From NCBI RefSeq assembly GCF_014648315.1, contig NZ_BMQW01000014.1, positions 28,445 to 92,444 of the forward strand: a stretch of 64,000 bases of DNA, in the 5' to 3' direction. The position numbers and the translations under genes were made by a program. This DNA is from Shewanella ulleungensis. Its GTDB lineage: Bacteria; Pseudomonadota; Gammaproteobacteria; Enterobacterales; Shewanellaceae. The notes beneath the pieces were generated by a model, which saw nothing but the letters and a program-made list of their open reading frames with translations, searched no databases and was not told the origin of the DNA. Shown in pieces: positions 1 through 9,988 of this stretch; positions within the stretch are counted from its first letter, which is position 1; every line of letters begins with the position of its first letter.

Positions 1-1
1 T

Positions 2-100
2 CCTGGAGCAAGTCAATCAGCCGCTAATGCAGCTGCACCCCAACACCCGGTAACTGAACCTCAGTTATCAAACGGAGACTCAAATGAGCCAATCCAGTAA
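2..100 (+). CDS. C-terminal tail of an upstream gene, possibly pfaR (partial)
   Basis: The 83 bases before pfaA are open in two frames. Frame 2 reads an Ala/Gln/Pro/Ser-rich tail ending NGDSNEPIQ at a TAA (98-100), overlapping the pfaA start by 17 nt. Frame 3 reads a short tail ending LHPNTR at a TAA (51-53). Frame 2 uses codons more like the neighbouring genes. In Shewanella the gene before pfaA is usually the regulator pfaR, so this could be its end, but too little is present to identify the protein or settle the frame. No clear promoter is visible here. Confidence 0.35.
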   Translation, partial: PGASQSAANAAAPQHPVTEPQLSNGDSNEPIQ

Positions 101-3100
101 TATCGACAAGCGTTTAAACAAACGCTTAAAAGACATGCCTGTCGCCATTGTCGGCATGGCGAGTATATTTGCCAATTCGCGTTACCTAAATAAATTTTGG
201 GATTTAATCAGCGAAAAAATCGACGCCATTGTTGATATTCCAGACAGCCATTGGAACGCAGACGATTACTACGATGCCGATAAATCTGCACCAGATAAAA
301 GCTACTGTAAACGGGGTGGTTTTTTACCTGAAGTCGATTTCAATCCAATGGAATTTGGCCTGCCACCTAACATCTTAGAATTGACAGACACTTCGCAACT
401 ATTGTCGCTAGTAGTAGCAAAGGAAGTGTTAGCCGATGCCGGTGTTGATGCGCAATACGATACGGACCGCATTGGGATTACGTTGGGCGTGGGCGGCGGA
501 CAAAAAATCAACCACAGCTTAAGTGGTCGTTTACAATATCCTGTACTCAAAAAAGTATTCAAAAACAGTGGTATTAGTGATGCCGACAGCGAAATGCTGA
601 TTAAAAAGTTTCAAGACCAATACATCCACTGGGAAGAAAACTCATTCCCAGGTTCTCTTGGCAACGTGATTGCTGGCCGTATTGCTAACCGATTTGACTT
701 AGGCGGCATGAACTGTGTAGTCGATGCGGCTTGTGCAGGCTCGTTAGCGGCAATGCGCATGGCAATTACCGAATTGGTTGAAGGTCGCAGTGACATGATG
801 ATCACAGGCGGCGTGTGTACCGACAACTCACCGTCGATGTACATGAGCTTTTCAAAAACCCCAGCATTTACCACCAATGACACCATTCAACCGTTTGATA
901 TCGATTCAAAAGGTATGATGATTGGTGAAGGTATTGGCATGGTGGCGATTAAACGCCTTGAAGATGCTGAGCGTGATGGCGATAAAATATATGCGGTAAT
1001 TAAAGGCATAGGCGCTTCATCTGACGGTAAATTTAAGAGTATTTATGCGCCCCGCCCTGAAGGCCAGGCAAAAGCATTAAAGCGTGCATACGATGACGCA
1101 GGCTTTGCTCCGCACACAGTAGGACTCATTGAAGCGCACGGTACAGGTACCGCTGCTGGTGATGTTGCCGAATTTAACGGCTTAAAATCAGTCTTTGCTG
1201 AAGATAATGACACTCAACAACACATCGCGCTTGGGTCGGTAAAGTCTCAGGTGGGCCACACCAAATCAACCGCAGGTACAGCTGGATTAATTAAAGCCGC
1301 ATTAGCACTGCACCATAAAGTATTGCCTCCGACGATTAATGTGAGTGAGCCACATCCTAAATTGGGTATTACTGACTCACCGTTTTACCTCAACACAGAA
1401 ACGCGTCCATGGTTGCCACGTCCTGACGACACTCCACGACGTGCGGGTATCAGCTCGTTTGGTTTTGGTGGCACTAACTTCCACATTGTGTTGGAAGAGT
1501 ACCGTCAAGATCACGCTCGTAATGACAAATATCGTCAACGCGCGGTGCCGCAAAGTTTGTTAATCAGTGCTGACAACAAAGCTGCACTGCACAGTAAACT
1601 GACTGAGCTACAAGCTGAAATTGCTGTCATCGATGCAAGCGAAGCTAATAGTCAGGAACTGGCATTAACTGAACTTGGCCAACGCTTTGCCATTACAGAA
1701 ATTGCGCCAACGGCAGCACGTTTAGGCTTGGTTGCGGCTTCAATTGCTGACTTAACAGTGCAGCTCGCTCAAGCCCTAGCACAGTTAACCAACAATGATG
1801 CCGATAACTGGCAATTACCCACTGGCGCAAGCTATCGCAGTGCCAGTTTAGTTAATAACAATGCAGCACCTAAGGTGGCTGCACTGTTTGCTGGTCAAGG
1901 GGCTCAATACGTCAACATGGCGACAGAGCTTGCGTGTTTTTATCCTGAAATGCGCCAACAAGTCATGCTAGCCGACAAAGTATTTGCTAAGCATAAGCAA
2001 ACGCCATTGTCGCAAATTATGTACCCTATACCGGTATTTTCGGCAGATGGAATTGCTGCACAACAAGCTGCATTAACCAACACCGCCTATGCACAAAGTG
2101 CCATAGGTGCAGTCAGCATGGGCCAATTTGCGTTATTCACTCAAGCGGGTTTTAGTCCTGACATGGTTGCAGGACACAGTTTTGGTGAACTGTCAGCATT
2201 ATGTGCTGCAGGTGTGATTAACCAAGATGATTATTATCAATTGGCTTTTGCTCGTGGCCAATCCATGTCGGCAACCCCCGCAGATCAAGATCCAGGCGTA
2301 ATGTACGCAATTATTGTCCCTGCTCAATCAGCCGAAAATGGTGTCAACCAATTAGAACAATGCATCAGTGCATTTGACGGTGTAAAAGTCGCTAACTACA
2401 ACGCGCCAACGCAATTAGTCATTGCTGGGCCGACAGATACTTGTGCTAATGCAGCTAAAGCAATTACTGCAGAGTTAGGATTTAAAGCCATTGCATTACC
2501 CGTGTCTGGTGCTTTCCACACACCATTAGTTGGCCACGCGCAAAAGCCTTTTGCGAAAGCAATTAGCAAGGTTAAGTTTGCGAAACCTAAAGTGGCGTTA
2601 TATGCCAACAGTACAGGTCAACTTCAACCAAGCGACGGCAAAGCAATTCAAGCCGCCTTTAGCGAACATATGCTGCAATCGGTACGTTTCAGTGAGCAAC
2701 TCGTTGCCATGTACGATGCTGGCGCACGTGTATTTGTTGAATTTGGACCTAAAAATATTTTACAGAAACTGGTTGAAGCGACTTTAGGCAACAAGCCTGA
2801 AGCCGTCAGTGTTGTTAGCCTAAACCCTAACCCAAAAGGAAGCAGCGATACTCAGCTGCGCTTAGCGGCTTCGCAATTAGCGGTATTAGGTGTGACATTA
2901 ACTGAGGTTGACCCTTATCAAGCGCCGTTGGCTGAACTTGCAAAAGAGTCTCCAATGAACGTTAAGCTCACCGCAAGTAACTACATTAGCCCAAGCACAC
3001 AAGCCAAAATGAACAAGTCATTACAAAATGGCGAAGTCACCAGTAAGACAGTGGAAGTACCTGTCGAGAAAATTGTGGAAAAAATAGTGGAAAAACAAGT

Positions 3101-6100
3101 GATCAAAACCGAATACGTTGAAGTGGCCAGTGCACCTACTGCATCAACTCACGAGCCTCTTACACAAGCGACTATCTCACACGCCACTGCGCAGCCAGCG
3201 CAGGCTAATGCTCCAATAAGCAACGACAGCTTAAGTGCGTTTTTTGCCGCTCAGCAACAAACCGCCACTTTACATCAGCAGTTTTTAGCGATTCCACAGC
3301 AATATGGCGATACGTTCAATAGCTTGATGACAGCACAAGCTCAAATGGCATCATCTGGGGTTGCTATCCCAGAAAGCTTGCAACGCTCGATGGAACTATT
3401 CCACCAGCATCAAGCGCAAACATTGCAAAGCCACACACAATTTTTAACGCTGCAAGCACAAACCAGTCAAGCAGCATTGGCCATGTTACAAGGACAAGCA
3501 CTTTCGGTCCCTGTAAACACATTTGCCAATACCGCCGCAGCGCCACAAGTGGCTGCAACACCTGTTGCTTCAACCCAAATACCAGTGATGACTCAAGCTG
3601 CTGTGTCAGTACCTGTTGCATCAGTGACTGCAACACCAGCACCGACATCCGTAGCAGTACCTGAGCCTATCGATCAAGTGACTCAACCAACTGCATCTAT
3701 ACTAGCAACAACACCTGTTACAAGTGCATCAGCAGGATTATCTGCTGACACGGTCCAACAGACCATGATGGCAGTAGTTGCCGATAAAACCGGCTACCCA
3801 ACTGAAATGCTTGAACTTGGCATGGACATGGAAGCCGATCTAGGTATCGACTCAATCAAGCGAGTGGAGATTTTAGGTACGGTGCAAGATGAGTTACCAG
3901 GCTTACCAGAGCTCAGCCCAGAAGATTTAGCCGAATGTCGCACCCTAGGTGAGATTGTTAATTATATGCAATCTAAGCTGTCTGCCGCGCCAGCGCCTGT
4001 ATCGACTCAAACCGCTAGCGCACCTGTAGCACAAGTAACAACTTCGCCAACATCAGGTTTAAGTGCCGATACCGTATTAACCACTATGATGGCAGTGGTG
4101 GCCGACAAAACCGGTTACCCAACGGAAATGCTTGAACTTGGCATGGATATGGAAGCCGACTTAGGTATCGACTCAATTAAACGTGTTGAGATTTTAGGCA
4201 CAGTGCAAGATGAGCTACCGGGCTTGCCAGAACTCAACCCTGAAGATTTAGCAGAGTGTCGCACTTTGGGTGAGATTGTTGACTATATGCAATCTAAGTT
4301 ATCAGCTGTGCCAGCTCAAGCGTCCCCTGCTCAAGCATCAGGTTTAAGCGCTGAGACCGTATTGAATACCATGATGGCAGTAGTCGCTGACAAAACAGGT
4401 TACCCTGCTGAAATGCTCGAACTGACCATGGACATGGAAGCCGACTTAGGTATCGACTCAATCAAGCGCGTCGAGATTTTAGGCACAGTGCAAGATGAGT
4501 TACCGGGCTTGCCAGAACTCAACCCTGAAGATTTAGCTGAGTGTCGCACCTTGGGTGAGATTGTTGACTACATGCAATCAAAGCTTGCACCAGTACAGGA
4601 ATCGACAATGCCAGCCACAGTAGCCGCATCTACTCAAGCGATAACAGTCCAAACGTCTCCAGCTCAAGCATCAGGCTTAGGCGCTGAGACCGTACTGAAT
4701 ACCATGATGGCAGTAGTCGCTGATAAAACCGGTTACCCTGCTGAAATGCTCGAACTGACCATGGACATGGAAGCTGACTTGGGTATCGACTCAATCAAGC
4801 GAGTGGAGATTTTAGGCACAGTGCAAGATGAGTTACCGGGTTTACCAGAACTCAACCCAGAAGATTTAGCTGAATGTCGTACTTTAGGTGAGATTGTTGA
4901 CTACATGCAATCAAAGCTTGCACCAGCAACGGCTCAAGCATCAGCAGTGGTATTGTCCGGCTTAAGCGCAGAAGTCGTACTGACCACCATGATGACTGTC
5001 GTTGCCGATAAAACCGGTTATCCTGCTGAAATGTTAGAGCTCACCATGGACATGGAAGCAGATCTTGGCATCGACTCAATCAAGCGTGTGGAGATTTTAG
5101 GCACAGTACAAGATGAGCTACCGGGTTTACCAGAACTCAACCCTGAAGATTTAGCAGAGTGTCGCACCCTAGGTGAGATTGTCAGTTATATTCAAGGTAA
5201 GCTAGGTGCACCAGCCTCTGCTACCGTTACGGCAACATCGAGTACTGAAGTTATCGATACATCTGACTTACCGCCACACAGCGGGGTAGCGCTAAAAAAG
5301 TTGCCAGCGGCGGATAAACTAGATGCATGTTATTCAACAAACAGCTGCATTGTCATCACAGATGACGGTCATAATGCAGGTGTACTTGCTGAAAAACTTC
5401 ATGCTAAAGGATTAACCGTCGCCGTTATTCGTAACCCAGAAACCATCAGCACAGCTCACTCGCCTTTAAGCAGCGACATCAGCAGCTATGCCTTAACCAA
5501 TATTGATGATGTCGCCATTGCCAAGGTAATAAGTGAGATTAGCGCTAAACACCCTATTGCGGGTTTTGTGCACTTACAACCACAGTTTAACGCAGACAGC
5601 AAAGACTTAGTCAGTTGTAATGTGGCAGCAAAAGCCGCTGTTGATAACGCCTTTTTATGGGCGAAACATCTGCATGCTGAATTTACTAAGCCACTACAAT
5701 CCCGCATGAGTTACTTTACCGTAAGTCGTATCGATGGTGGCTTTGGCTACCTTGATAGTGCAGCACTAAGTAAAGCTGAATTAAACCAATCGGCACTGTC
5801 TGGCCTCACCAAAACCTTAAGCCATGAATGGCCAAATGTGTTCTGCCGCGCGCTTGATATCGCCAATAACATTGATGCCAAAACGTTTGCCAATGCCATT
5901 ATCGCTGAACTGTTTGATGTTAATGGTGAAGCACCCAGTGCTAAACGCATTACCGAAGTGGGGATCAGCCAGCAAGGCCGCGCAACGTTAACTGCTGCGA
6001 GTAGACCTAACAATAGCGCAAGCTATCCTGCCGCCCAGCTTACATCACAAGACAATGTGCTCGTCACCGGCGGCGCTAAAGGTGTCACCTTTGAATGTGC

Positions 6101-7889
6101 GCTTACACTGGCAAAACAGAGTAAATCACACTTTGTATTAGCCGGTCGCAGTCAGCACCTTGGCAATAACATGCCAGCTTGGGCGCAAGGTAAACAAGCC
6201 TCAGAGCTGAAAGCAGCAGCCATTAGTTACATTCAATCTCAAGGTGACAAGCCAACACCAAAGCAAATTGATGCATTAGTGTGGCCAGTACAAAGTAGCT
6301 TAGAGATTGACCGTGCCCTCGCCGCCTTTGCCAAGGTAGGTGCCAGCGCCCAATATGTTGCTATGGATGTCAGCAACACTGACTCAGTCAAGGCAACATT
6401 AGCGGCATTAACCAATGCAAAAGGTTCAGCGCTTGTAATACACGGTGTTATTCATGGTGCTGGCGTATTAGCAGATAAGCACATTCAAGACAAAACCTTA
6501 GATGAGCTAAACCGCGTGTACAATACCAAGGTCACTGGGGGGGCGAGCATTATTAACGCGCTTGAACCACAACAAATCAAATTGATTGCTATGTTCTCAT
6601 CGGCTGCCGGCTTTTATGGCAATACAGGTCAAAGTGACTATGCCATGTCGAATGAAATTCTCAATAAAACGGCATTGAAATTAGCTGCGCAATTGCCGCA
6701 AGCCAAAGTCATGAGCTTTAACTGGGGCCCCTGGGACGGCGGAATGGTGAGTTCTGCGCTGAAAAAAATGTTTGTTGAACGTGGCGTATATGTGATCCCA
6801 CTTGAAGCTGGCGCCAACTTATTTGCTCATAGCTTATTAAGCTCGCAAGGCGTGCAGATGTTAATTGGTTCAGATATGCAAGGTTCTGCTTCACAGGATG
6901 CTACTGCAAAAAAGCCTAATGCGAACACTTTGCCGCACGCAGAGGGTTCGCTGACGTTTTCTGCGTCATATTTGGCTACAGACAGCAAAACCATTACGGT
7001 AACTCGTGTGCTTCAGCGTAATGAGCTTGAATTTGTAAACGATCACCGTATTGCCGGCAACCCAGTGTTGCCGACAGTGTGTGCCATTCAGTGGATGCGC
7101 GAAACCGCACAAACCTTGTGCCATATGCCAGTGTCTATTGCTGACTACAAATTACTCAAAGGGGTGATTTTTGACACCGACCAGGCACATTTACTGCAGC
7201 TGCAACTTACTCAAACTGACACAGGCTTAAGTGCGTTGATTTCAAGCTGTGTGTTAAACGAGCCTGACACAACAATGAAACCACAATACCAGGCAACATT
7301 AGTCGTCAATGATGCGCTAACGCCCACCGCAGTTGCTCAGTCGCCATTATCGGCAACCATGCTGCAACAGTTAGCGCAGATGCCAACCATACAGGCTGGC
7401 AACACCTTGTATCAAAATGGCACCTTGTTCCATGGGCCGCGTTTGCAGGGTATTAAGAAAGTGTTGAGTTTTGATGATGAACAGCTGGTGTGCCAGGTTA
7501 AGTTACCGCTCATTGATCTTGCCGACTGCCCAGGCTTTGCGCCATCATCAGTCGCGGGTGGCAGCCAACTGTTTGCCGAAGATTTGCTGTTACAGGCCAT
7601 GTTGGTTTGGGCAAGGCTCAAATACGATGCCGCCAGTTTGCCGTCATCAATGGGCCAATTTATCACGGTAGCCCCCTTTGTCGGTGGCGATCAGGGTTAC
7701 ATTCAACTTGAGGTGTTAAAGCACAGCGGTAGAATGTTAATGGCTAATGTGAGTTTGTACCATCAAGATGGACGCTTAAGCTGTCAGATGCGTGAGGCTA
7801 AAATCACCATTAGCAAAACGCTTAATCAGGCCTTTATCAATCAGCATGAGAATCCGTCTGCGAACCAGCACAGCAAGGATACCGTGTGA
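84..7889 (+). CDS. pfaA: PfaA, multidomain polyunsaturated fatty acid synthase subunit (KS-AT-5xACP-KR-DH-like)
   Basis: Iterative type I PKS-like subunit that elongates malonyl units on tandem carrier domains to make a long-chain polyunsaturated fatty acid. Domains in order: ketosynthase about residues 15-480 with the active Cys217 in DAACAGS; acyltransferase about 600-900 with Ser699 in GHSFGE; a charged linker of VEKIVE-type repeats near 1000; five ACPs with phosphopantetheine serines 1257, 1364, 1459, 1570 and 1665, each in LGIDSIKR; a ketoreductase from about 1990 (TGGAKG, then SSAAGFYGNTGQSDYA); and a C-terminal PKS-dehydratase-like hotdog region with His2321 in DHRIAGN. At 2601 residues it fits a five-ACP member of the family. 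The start follows GGAG at 6 nt. The stop overlaps the pfaB start by 4 nt. Confidence 0.97.
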   Translation: MSQSSNIDKRLNKRLKDMPVAIVGMASIFANSRYLNKFWDLISEKIDAIVDIPDSHWNADDYYDADKSAPDKSYCKRGGFLPEVDFNPMEFGLPPNILELTDTSQLLSLVVAKEVLADAGVDAQYDTDRIGITLGVGGGQKINHSLSGRLQYPVLKKVFKNSGISDADSEMLIKKFQDQYIHWEENSFPGSLGNVIAGRIANRFDLGGMNCVVDAACAGSLAAMRMAITELVEGRSDMMITGGVCTDNSPSMYMSFSKTPAFTTNDTIQPFDIDSKGMMIGEGIGMVAIKRLEDAERDGDKIYAVIKGIGASSDGKFKSIYAPRPEGQAKALKRAYDDAGFAPHTVGLIEAHGTGTAAGDVAEFNGLKSVFAEDNDTQQHIALGSVKSQVGHTKSTAGTAGLIKAALALHHKVLPPTINVSEPHPKLGITDSPFYLNTETRPWLPRPDDTPRRAGISSFGFGGTNFHIVLEEYRQDHARNDKYRQRAVPQSLLISADNKAALHSKLTELQAEIAVIDASEANSQELALTELGQRFAITEIAPTAARLGLVAASIADLTVQLAQALAQLTNNDADNWQLPTGASYRSASLVNNNAAPKVAALFAGQGAQYVNMATELACFYPEMRQQVMLADKVFAKHKQTPLSQIMYPIPVFSADGIAAQQAALTNTAYAQSAIGAVSMGQFALFTQAGFSPDMVAGHSFGELSALCAAGVINQDDYYQLAFARGQSMSATPADQDPGVMYAIIVPAQSAENGVNQLEQCISAFDGVKVANYNAPTQLVIAGPTDTCANAAKAITAELGFKAIALPVSGAFHTPLVGHAQKPFAKAISKVKFAKPKVALYANSTGQLQPSDGKAIQAAFSEHMLQSVRFSEQLVAMYDAGARVFVEFGPKNILQKLVEATLGNKPEAVSVVSLNPNPKGSSDTQLRLAASQLAVLGVTLTEVDPYQAPLAELAKESPMNVKLTASNYISPSTQAKMNKSLQNGEVTSKTVEVPVEKIVEKIVEKQVIKTEYVEVASAPTASTHEPLTQATISHATAQPAQANAPISNDSLSAFFAAQQQTATLHQQFLAIPQQYGDTFNSLMTAQAQMASSGVAIPESLQRSMELFHQHQAQTLQSHTQFLTLQAQTSQAALAMLQGQALSVPVNTFANTAAAPQVAATPVASTQIPVMTQAAVSVPVASVTATPAPTSVAVPEPIDQVTQPTASILATTPVTSASAGLSADTVQQTMMAVVADKTGYPTEMLELGMDMEADLGIDSIKRVEILGTVQDELPGLPELSPEDLAECRTLGEIVNYMQSKLSAAPAPVSTQTASAPVAQVTTSPTSGLSADTVLTTMMAVVADKTGYPTEMLELGMDMEADLGIDSIKRVEILGTVQDELPGLPELNPEDLAECRTLGEIVDYMQSKLSAVPAQASPAQASGLSAETVLNTMMAVVADKTGYPAEMLELTMDMEADLGIDSIKRVEILGTVQDELPGLPELNPEDLAECRTLGEIVDYMQSKLAPVQESTMPATVAASTQAITVQTSPAQASGLGAETVLNTMMAVVADKTGYPAEMLELTMDMEADLGIDSIKRVEILGTVQDELPGLPELNPEDLAECRTLGEIVDYMQSKLAPATAQASAVVLSGLSAEVVLTTMMTVVADKTGYPAEMLELTMDMEADLGIDSIKRVEILGTVQDELPGLPELNPEDLAECRTLGEIVSYIQGKLGAPASATVTATSSTEVIDTSDLPPHSGVALKKLPAADKLDACYSTNSCIVITDDGHNAGVLAEKLHAKGLTVAVIRNPETISTAHSPLSSDISSYALTNIDDVAIAKVISEISAKHPIAGFVHLQPQFNADSKDLVSCNVAAKAAVDNAFLWAKHLHAEFTKPLQSRMSYFTVSRIDGGFGYLDSAALSKAELNQSALSGLTKTLSHEWPNVFCRALDIANNIDAKTFANAIIAELFDVNGEAPSAKRITEVGISQQGRATLTAASRPNNSASYPAAQLTSQDNVLVTGGAKGVTFECALTLAKQSKSHFVLAGRSQHLGNNMPAWAQGKQASELKAAAISYIQSQGDKPTPKQIDALVWPVQSSLEIDRALAAFAKVGASAQYVAMDVSNTDSVKATLAALTNAKGSALVIHGVIHGAGVLADKHIQDKTLDELNRVYNTKVTGGASIINALEPQQIKLIAMFSSAAGFYGNTGQSDYAMSNEILNKTALKLAAQLPQAKVMSFNWGPWDGGMVSSALKKMFVERGVYVIPLEAGANLFAHSLLSSQGVQMLIGSDMQGSASQDATAKKPNANTLPHAEGSLTFSASYLATDSKTITVTRVLQRNELEFVNDHRIAGNPVLPTVCAIQWMRETAQTLCHMPVSIADYKLLKGVIFDTDQAHLLQLQLTQTDTGLSALISSCVLNEPDTTMKPQYQATLVVNDALTPTAVAQSPLSATMLQQLAQMPTIQAGNTLYQNGTLFHGPRLQGIKKVLSFDDEQLVCQVKLPLIDLADCPGFAPSSVAGGSQLFAEDLLLQAMLVWARLKYDAASLPSSMGQFITVAPFVGGDQGYIQLEVLKHSGRMLMANVSLYHQDGRLSCQMREAKITISKTLNQAFINQHENPSANQHSKDTV
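7875..7880 (+). promoter_or_regulatory. Ribosome binding site deciding the pfaB GTG start
   Basis: AAGGAT lies at the correct distance before the GTG at 7886, inside the end of pfaA. The GTGA overlap makes the pfaA stop and the pfaB start share bases, which points to translational coupling. Confidence 0.6.
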
Positions 7890-9988
7890 CCTTTTCAGTA
7901 AACGCGATGTCCACAGACCAGCAAGCAGCGTTAACTGTAGAGTTAATCGCGGCTCTAAAACAACAACAAGCCAAGCCAATGCGCCTGGCCTTGTTGTTGA
8001 CTGCGCCAGAACCCACTAGTACAAGCCACCTGTCCATAACTCGTCTGGCAATAGCATCTCAGTCTGTCGCGAGCTATTTGCTAGAGAACCTGCTGTTAGA
8101 AGCGGCAAGTTTGCTTGGCAATCACAGCTACGACATGGTGAATATGGGCGATAAGCTGTGGATTATGCCGGCAATCACTGCGGCTAAAAATGGCTTACAC
8201 GCTCATGCATATTTAAACGGCATAGGTTGTGGTGATAACACCGAGCAAGCAATAGTTCAAGCACTCGCTCATGCCAAAAGACAACATACCCAACCTCAAG
8301 CTGTAGAGTTAACCCAGGCCAATAATGCACTCAATGCATTGGTCGCGCTTATCGAAGACATTGCCTATCGACGCGTACCGAACAGTCAAGATTTTTGGTT
8401 TACGCCAGCACATCAAAGCCGCGTTGCCAGCTTGTGTTACCCAAGCAACATCGGTGTGCTCGCTTTAGTACTTACACAGGGCAGTCAATTGCGTAGTGCT
8501 AAACCTTTATTAGCAGCAAACCGATTAATGCTGCCATTATCAGCACAAAACATCGCTCAGCTGCACAAGCAATTAACAACCATTTGCGACGTACTAAGCG
8601 AGCCATGCGATGAACTAAGCCTGCTGAAGTTTCTCCGCCATCAATGGCAACAATACCAATCGCAAGCCCCCTATGCCTTGGTGTTAATGGCGACGAATCA
8701 AAGCGGTTTACAACAAGAAGCCTGCGCCATGCTCGCGGCACTTGAGGCACTTGAGGCACAGCCAACTCAACACGACACAACGCTTAATAACAAAACATTA
8801 AACTACAAAACGCCAGCAGGCAGTTGCTTTACCGCTTCGCCATTAGGCGCCAACGGGCTTAGTTTTGTCTACCCTGGTGTTGGCACGGTTTACCCGCAGA
8901 TGTTTAGCCAACTCGGTCATGCTTTTCCTCAAGCATTTACCAATTTAGAAGCGCAAGGCGACTTGCCGGCAATGCTGCAAACTCAAGCGGTTTATGCAAC
9001 GAAAGAGAAAAACAACAACCACATGAGTCTCAGTGAACTTGCCATTGCAGGCGTGGGGGCTAGTTACATGCTCAGTAAAATATTGCAGGATGAATTCGAA
9101 ATAACACCACGCTTCGCTTTAGGTTACTCCATGGGCGAAGCCGCCATGTGGGCCAGTTTAGGCGTATGGCAAACACCACAAAAACTGATTGAAGCAACCC
9201 AAAATAGCAGTATTTTTAATCAAGATATATCAGGCGAGCTTCGCTGTGTGAGGCAAGCTTGGCAATTAGCAAACGATGAACCCATTGTATGGAATAGTTT
9301 TGTTACCCGCGCCACGGTTGCCGATATCAACCCGCATTTAGCCGATTACCCTCGCGCTTATATTGCCATTGTTCAAGGTGACAGCTTAGTGTTAGCCGGT
9401 TGCGAACAGAGCTGTAAAGCATTACTAAAACAAGCCGGTAAACGTGGTATTGCCGCCAATAGAGTCACGGCAATGCACACCCCTGCTGCGCTCAATATTA
9501 TTGACAATGTAAAGCAGTTTTATATGCAGCCATTAGCAGTAACACAGCCCACTTCGACTCAATTTTTATCGGCAGCCCAAACACAGCCCGTTGAATTAAC
9601 ATCGCACGCTATTGCCCAGTCGATTGCCGACACCTTTTGTCATCCACTGGACTTTAGCCAGCTTATCAGCGACTCGATTAGCCAGGGCTGTCGTTTATTC
9701 GTCGAAGTCGGCGCCGACAGACAAACAGCCACCTTGATCGATAAAATTATTGGCCAACAAACAACCGATGTGCAGGCGCAAGCGTTGGCCGTCAATGCCA
9801 AAGGCGCAGACGACATTAGCAGTTTATTAAAATGTTTAGCCCAGTTAATGACCCACAGAGTACCTATGTCATTAACCCCGTTTATGCAAAGCTTAAACGA
9901 AGCCATCGAACAACAAACCTTATTCATTGCCGCCAACAGCCTAGCTGTTGGACATGCTGACACTTTATTAGAAGGAGAACCTCATTGA
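7886..9988 (+). CDS. pfaB: PfaB, acyltransferase subunit of PUFA synthase
   Basis: Acyltransferase partner of PfaA/PfaC. In this family it is linked to the identity of the final product. The 700-residue protein has a weakly conserved N-terminal half and an AT domain from about residue 330 to 640. The nucleophile is Ser415 in GYSMGEA, so the usual AT motif GHSxG has Tyr in place of His, as I recall for other PfaB proteins. The chosen start is GTG at 7886 because of the AAGGAT site and the 4-nt overlap with pfaA. An ATG at 7907 lacks a good ribosome site. The stop overlaps the pfaC start by 4 nt. Confidence 0.93.
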   Translation: MTFSVNAMSTDQQAALTVELIAALKQQQAKPMRLALLLTAPEPTSTSHLSITRLAIASQSVASYLLENLLLEAASLLGNHSYDMVNMGDKLWIMPAITAAKNGLHAHAYLNGIGCGDNTEQAIVQALAHAKRQHTQPQAVELTQANNALNALVALIEDIAYRRVPNSQDFWFTPAHQSRVASLCYPSNIGVLALVLTQGSQLRSAKPLLAANRLMLPLSAQNIAQLHKQLTTICDVLSEPCDELSLLKFLRHQWQQYQSQAPYALVLMATNQSGLQQEACAMLAALEALEAQPTQHDTTLNNKTLNYKTPAGSCFTASPLGANGLSFVYPGVGTVYPQMFSQLGHAFPQAFTNLEAQGDLPAMLQTQAVYATKEKNNNHMSLSELAIAGVGASYMLSKILQDEFEITPRFALGYSMGEAAMWASLGVWQTPQKLIEATQNSSIFNQDISGELRCVRQAWQLANDEPIVWNSFVTRATVADINPHLADYPRAYIAIVQGDSLVLAGCEQSCKALLKQAGKRGIAANRVTAMHTPAALNIIDNVKQFYMQPLAVTQPTSTQFLSAAQTQPVELTSHAIAQSIADTFCHPLDFSQLISDSISQGCRLFVEVGADRQTATLIDKIIGQQTTDVQAQALAVNAKGADDISSLLKCLAQLMTHRVPMSLTPFMQSLNEAIEQQTLFIAANSLAVGHADTLLEGEPH
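9972..9977 (+). promoter_or_regulatory. Ribosome binding site deciding the pfaC TTG start
   Basis: AAGGAG is spaced 7 nt before TTG at 9985. The TTGA overlap with the pfaB stop codon makes the rare TTG the best start for pfaC. Confidence 0.65.

Noticed and set aside
3738..5210. Repeats in pfaA considered as a mobile or CRISPR-type repeat
   Set aside because: They are in-frame ACP domains with conserved protein motifs, part of one long gene.
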